From positions 1,310,499 through 1,374,498 of the forward strand of contig NC_092565.1 in assembly GCF_037975245.1 (NCBI RefSeq): DNA of 64,000 nucleotides, in the 5' to 3' direction. Source of the DNA: Apostichopus japonicus (taxonomy: Eukaryota > Echinodermata > Holothuroidea > Aspidochirotida > Stichopodidae). Positions 59,323 through 64,000 of this stretch are shown piece by piece. Both the position numbers and the translations under genes were made by a program. Within the stretch, counting starts at the first letter, position 1. The number at the start of each line of letters is the position of its first letter. Below the pieces are notes generated by a model that was given only the letters and a program-made list of their open reading frames with translations, was not told where the DNA came from and searched no databases.

Positions 59323-62300
59323 GGTACCATATACAGGGTTAGACCTCTATAATGCCCTAATATTGTGATATTATGTCTAAATAATGTTTTCATATCATTC
59401 CACTAGTTGAGTGGGAATGAGGGGTGGTTATGATTGGAAAGCGCCATTAAAAAAAAATATGCTGTTGCATATGCTACATTCATACAATTTGATATATCTC
59501 AGAGAAAATAGGGTTGTACACTGTTTTGGTTTTCTCATATTGTTCCAGAAAGATTTTTTTTACCATTTCCAACAGCATAGATTAAGGTGATGTATATTAA
59601 ATGTAATGTAGAATTTTTTTTTTTTTTCAACTATTAGGGTCCCCATAATGTGTGTGAGAATTTAATGAAGTCTAATATTAATTTTTGACCATCTTATTTC
59701 CACCGTTTCAAAGTTTCGATGTCATTCCAAATTGGTAAACTGCTTAGACTCAAATACATCAGTGTAGAAAATTACCTTGTACAACTTTTACAGGCTCCAC
59801 CCATATGTGGATCCATCATGTGGTGCAGTTAGGGGTGCGGGTGGCGGGGGTTGCTGTAGAGGGCAACTGAGAATGCAGGTACATAGGTTTGAGATCTCAT
59901 TAATATCAAATATTTGAAAGCATAGGATTTTATGTGTATTCATCCTTGTTGAATGGGATGGAGGGTGGGGAGGGGGTGGGTCCAAGGGGCTTGGCAGGAG
60001 ATTATTTGCTTTTATCCCTGCTAAATAAAGTTTGATATGTCTTGAAAATTACAGATTGTTCACTATCTAGCTCATTGCACGGAGCAATTGGTGTGGGTTA
60101 CTATGGAATCAGGTACCGTATACAGGGTTAGACCTCCATGATGCCCTAATATTGTGATATTATGTCTAAATAATGTTGTCATATCATTCCACTAGTTGAG
60201 TGGGAATGAGGGGTGGAGGTGATTGGAAAGCGCTATTGAGAAAATACGCTGTTGCATATGCTACATTCATACAATTTGATATATCTCAGAGAAAATAGGG
60301 TTGTACACTGTTACTGCAACTGGGAAAGCAGGTTTGAGCTCTCATTAGGATCAAATATTTGAAAGCATAGGATTTTATGTGAATTCGTCCTTGTTGAATG
60401 GGATAGAGGGTCGGTGGGGGGGGGGGGATCCAAGTGACTTGGCTGCCCTCTTGGACATAATTTGCTTTTGTCCCTGCTATATAAAGTTTGATATGTCTTG
60501 AAAATTACAGATTGTACACTATCACACTATCTAGCTAAGTGCATGGGGCAGTTGGTGTCGGTTACTATGGAATCAGGTACCGTATACAGGGTTAGACCTA
60601 CATATTGCCCTAATATTGTGAATTTATGTCTTAATAATGTTTTCATATCATTCCACTAGTTGAGTGGGAATGAGGGGTGGAGATGATTGGAAATCGCTAT
60701 TGAGAAAATACGCTGTTGCATATGCTACATTCATACAATTTGATATATCTCAGAGAAAATAGGGTTGTACACTGTTACTGCATCTGGGAAAGCAGATTTG
60801 AGCTCTCATTAGGATCAAATATTTGAAAGCATATAGGACTTAATGTGAATTCATCCTTGTTGAATGGGATGGAGGGTCAGTGGGGGGGGGGGTGGATCCA
60901 AGTGACTTGGCTGCCCTCTTGGACATAATTTGCTTTTGTCCCTGCTATATAAAGTTTGATATGTCTTGAAAATTACAGATTGTACACTATCACACTATCT
61001 AGCTCAGTGCATGGGGCAGTTGGTGTCGGTTACTATGGAATCAGGTACCGTATACAGGGTTAGACCTACATAATGCCCTAATATTGTGAATTTATGTCTT
61101 AATAATGTTTTCATATCATTCCACTAGTTGAGTGGGAATGAGGGGTGGAGATGATTGGAAATCGCTATTGAGAAAATACGCTGTTGCATATGCTACATTC
61201 ATACAATTTGATATATCTCAGAGAAAATAGGGTTGTACACTGTTAAGGTTTTCTCCTATTCTTTGAGAAAGATTTTTTTACCATTTCCAACAGCACAGAT
61301 TAAGGTGCATTAAATGATAGGTAATTTTATTTTTGTTTTCAACTTTTAGGGTCCCATTATGTATGTGAGAATTTAATGAACATCTACCATTTATTTTTGA
61401 CCATCTTATTTCCACCATTTCAAGGTTTCCATGTCATCCCAAATTGGTAAACTGCTTAGACTCAAATACATCAGTGTAGAAAATTACCTTGTACAACTTT
61501 TACAGGCTCCACCAATATATGGAACCATCATGTGGAGCAGAAAGGGGGAGGGGAGGGGTAGCAACTGGGAAAGCAGGTTAGAGCTCTCATTAAGATCAAA
61601 TATTTGAAAGCATAGGATTTTATGTGAATTCGTCCTTGTTGAATGGGATGGAGGGTCGGTGGGGGGGGGGATCCAAGTGACTTGGCTGCCCTCTTGGACA
61701 TAATTTGCTTTGAACCCTGCTACATAAAGTATGATATGTCTTGAAAATTACAGATTGTACACTATGTAGCTCATTGCATGGGGCAGTTGGTGTCAGTTAG
61801 TATGGAATCAGGTACCATATACAGGGTTAGACCTCTATAATGCCCTAATATTGTGATATTATGTCTAAATAATGTTTTCATATCATTCCACTAGTTGAGT
61901 GGGAATGAGGGGTGGTTATGATTGGAAAGCGCCATTAAAAAAAAATATGCTGTTGCATATGCTACATTCATACAATTTGATATATCTCAGAGAAAATAGG
62001 GTTGTACACTGTTTTGGTTTTCTCATATTGTTCCAGAAAGATTTTTTTTACCATTTCCAACAGCATAGATTAAGGTGATGTATATTAAATGTAATGTAGA
62101 ATGTTTTTTTTTCAACTATTAGGGTCCCCATAATGTGTGTGAGAATTTAATGAAGTCTAATATTAATTTTTGACCATCTTATTTCCACCGTTTCAAAGTT
62201 TCGATGTCATTCCAAATTGGTAAACTGCTTAGACTCAAATACATCAGTGTAGAAAATTACCTTGTACAACTTTTACAGGCTCCACCCATATGTGGATCCA

Positions 62301-63830
62301 TCATGTGGTGCAGTTAGGGGTGCGGGGGGCGGGGGTTGCTGTAGAGGGCAACTGGGAATGCAGGTACATAGGTTTGAGATCTCATTAATATCAAATATTT
62401 GAAAGCATAGGATTTTATGTGTATTCATCCTTGTTGAATGGGATGGAGGGTGGGGAGGGGGTGGGTCCAAGGGGCTTGGCAGGAGATTATTTGCTTTTAT
62501 CCCTGCTAAATAAAGTTTGATATGTCTTGAAAATTACAGATTGTTCACTATCTAGCTCATTGCACGGAGCAATTGGTGTGGGTTACTATGGAATCAGGTA
62601 CCGTATACAGGGTTAGACCTCCATGATGCCCTAATATTGTGATATTATGTCTAAATAATGTTGTCATATCATTCCACTAGTTGAGTGGGAATGAGGGGTG
62701 GAGGTGATTGGAAAGCGCTATTGAGAAAATACGCTGTTGCATATGCTACATTCATACAATTTGATATATCTCAGAGAAAATAGGGTTGTACACTGTTACT
62801 GCAACTGGGAAAGCAGGTTTGAGCTCTCATTAGGATCAAATATTTGAAAGCATAGGATTTTATGTGAATTCGTCCTTGTTGAATGGGATGGAGGGTCGGT
62901 GGGGGGGGGGATCCAAGTGACTTGGCTGCCCTCTTGGACATAATTTGCTTTTGTCCCTGCTATATAAAGTTTGATATGTCTTGAAAATTACAGATTGTAC
63001 ACTATCACACTATCTAGCTCAGTGCATGGGGCAGTTGGTGTCGGTTACTATGGAATCAGGTACCGTATACAGGGTTAGACCTACATAATGCCCTAATATT
63101 GTGAATTTATGTCTTAATAATGTTTTCATATCATTCCACTAGTTGAGTGGGAATGAGGGGTGGAGATGATTGGAAATCGCTATTGAGAAAATACGCTGTT
63201 GCATATGCTACATTCATACAATTTGATATATCTCAGAGAAAATAGGGTTGTACACTGTTAAGGTTTTCTCCTATTCTTTGAGAAAGATTTTTTTTACCAT
63301 TTCCAACAGCACAGATTAAGGTGCATTAAATGATAGGTAATTTTATTTTTGTTTTCAACTGTTAGGGTCCCATTATGTATGTGAGAATTTAATGAACATC
63401 TACCATTAATTTTTGACCATCTTATTTCCACCATTTCAAGGTTTCCATGTCATCCCAAATTGGTAAACTGCTTAGACTCAAATACATCAGTGTAGAAAAT
63501 TACCTTGTACAACTTTTACAGGCTCCACCAATATATGGAACCATCATGTGGAGCAGAAAGGGGGAGGGGAGGGGTAGCAACTGGGAAAGCAGGTTAGAGC
63601 TCTCATTAAGATCAAATATTTGAAAGCATAGGATTTTATGTGAATTCGTCCTTGTTGAATGGGATGGAGGGTTGGTGGTGGGGGGGGGGGATCCAAGTGA
63701 CTTGGCTGCCCTCTTGGACATAATTTGCTTTTATCCCTGCTACATAAAGTTTGATATGTTTTGAAAATTACAGATTGTACACTATCTAGCTCATTGCATG
63801 GGGCAGTTGGTGTCAGTTAGTATGGAATCA
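59323..63830. repeat. 4.5-kb superunit, second copy
   Basis: The monomer order matches the first copy (789, 464, 468, 767, then 786, 462, 772 bp), and the private variants recur at the equivalent places (59,867; 60,400; 60,601; 61,387). The last ~150 bp before 63,830 switch to a variant like that near 48.9-49.0 kb, so the block boundary is a recombination joint. Confidence 0.9.
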
Positions 63831-64000
63831 GGTACCATATACAGGGTTAGACCTCCATAATGCCCTAATATTGTGATATGTCTAAATAATGTTTTCATAT
63901 CATTCCACTAGTTGAGTGGGAATGAGGGGTGGTTACGATTGGAAAGCTCCATTAAGAAAATATGCTGTTGCATATGCTACATTCATACAATTTGATATAT

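Larger units (their letters stand above)
45750..64000. repeat. Large tandem array with long and short monomers (satellite-like)
   Basis: Using the GGTACC(G/A)TATACAGGG word as anchor, 27 units are seen, from 46,206 to 63,831. Steps are 461-469 bp (short) or 767-789 bp (long). Two ~307-bp partial units lie at 46.6-47.1 kb. Short units lack about 310 bp between the TTGTACACTGTTA word and AACTGGGAAAGCAGG. Every unit has a G run next to GGATCCAAGTGACTTGG. The left end (45.75-49.8 kb) is the most diverged, and units from about 52.3 kb on are nearly identical in higher-order blocks. Open frames here are short, repeat in each unit, and lie over the G/C runs. They are not genes. The array continues past the window. 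Confidence 0.98.

Noticed and set aside
45867-63721. Repeated minus-strand open frames of 61-76 codons in the tandem array
   Set aside because: They recur in each monomer, are Pro-rich because of the C runs, vary in frame with run length, and have no codon or splice support.

Overview
The window looks like nuclear DNA of a marine invertebrate animal. It is AT-rich, has small exons in long introns, many microsatellites and poly(dG)/poly(dC) runs, and relics of several transposon classes. The repeat style suggests an echinoderm or a related deuterostome, but that is inference. No bacterial, organellar, rRNA or CRISPR feature was seen.

Layout. 1-2.3 kb: dispersed repeats, a hammerhead-like hairpin and a TA microsatellite. 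2.3-12.7 kb, plus strand: a small gene of phase-matched short exons encoding a short acidic protein, with a decayed ~400-500 bp tandem repeat in its third intron. 12.1-13.4 kb, minus strand: an exon chain whose reading frame is kept but has three stop codons, probably a pseudogene. 15.5 kb: a non-LTR reverse-transcriptase relic. 17.3-26.0 kb, minus strand: candidate small exons, then a broken but still intron-containing Ty3-type integrase gene of the GIN/KRBA2 sort. 26.8-30.3 kb: repeats, including a 1,683-bp non-autonomous hAT element with a perfect 8-bp target-site duplication.

30-40.8 kb, plus strand: the main gene. It combines a SET methyltransferase-like domain, a 15-copy 21-residue repeat, an acidic stretch, two zinc-finger-like motifs, a tyrosine-recombinase-like domain with R...R...H...Y in order, and a C-terminal Myb/SANT-like segment. 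It is the best candidate for an unusual system: a histone-methyltransferase-type domain fused to a DNA-recombinase-type domain. One SET exon has a one-base phase problem.

40.8-45.7 kb: sparse sequence with short repeats and a possible two-exon mini-gene. 45.75-64.0 kb: a large tandem array that runs off the window. Its long (~770-790 bp) and short (~465 bp) monomers form higher-order repeats of 2,488 and 2,014 bp, which together form a 4.5-kb superunit present twice at the right end.

All gene models come from reading frames, splice-site consensus and phase agreement by eye. No alignment or transcript evidence was available.
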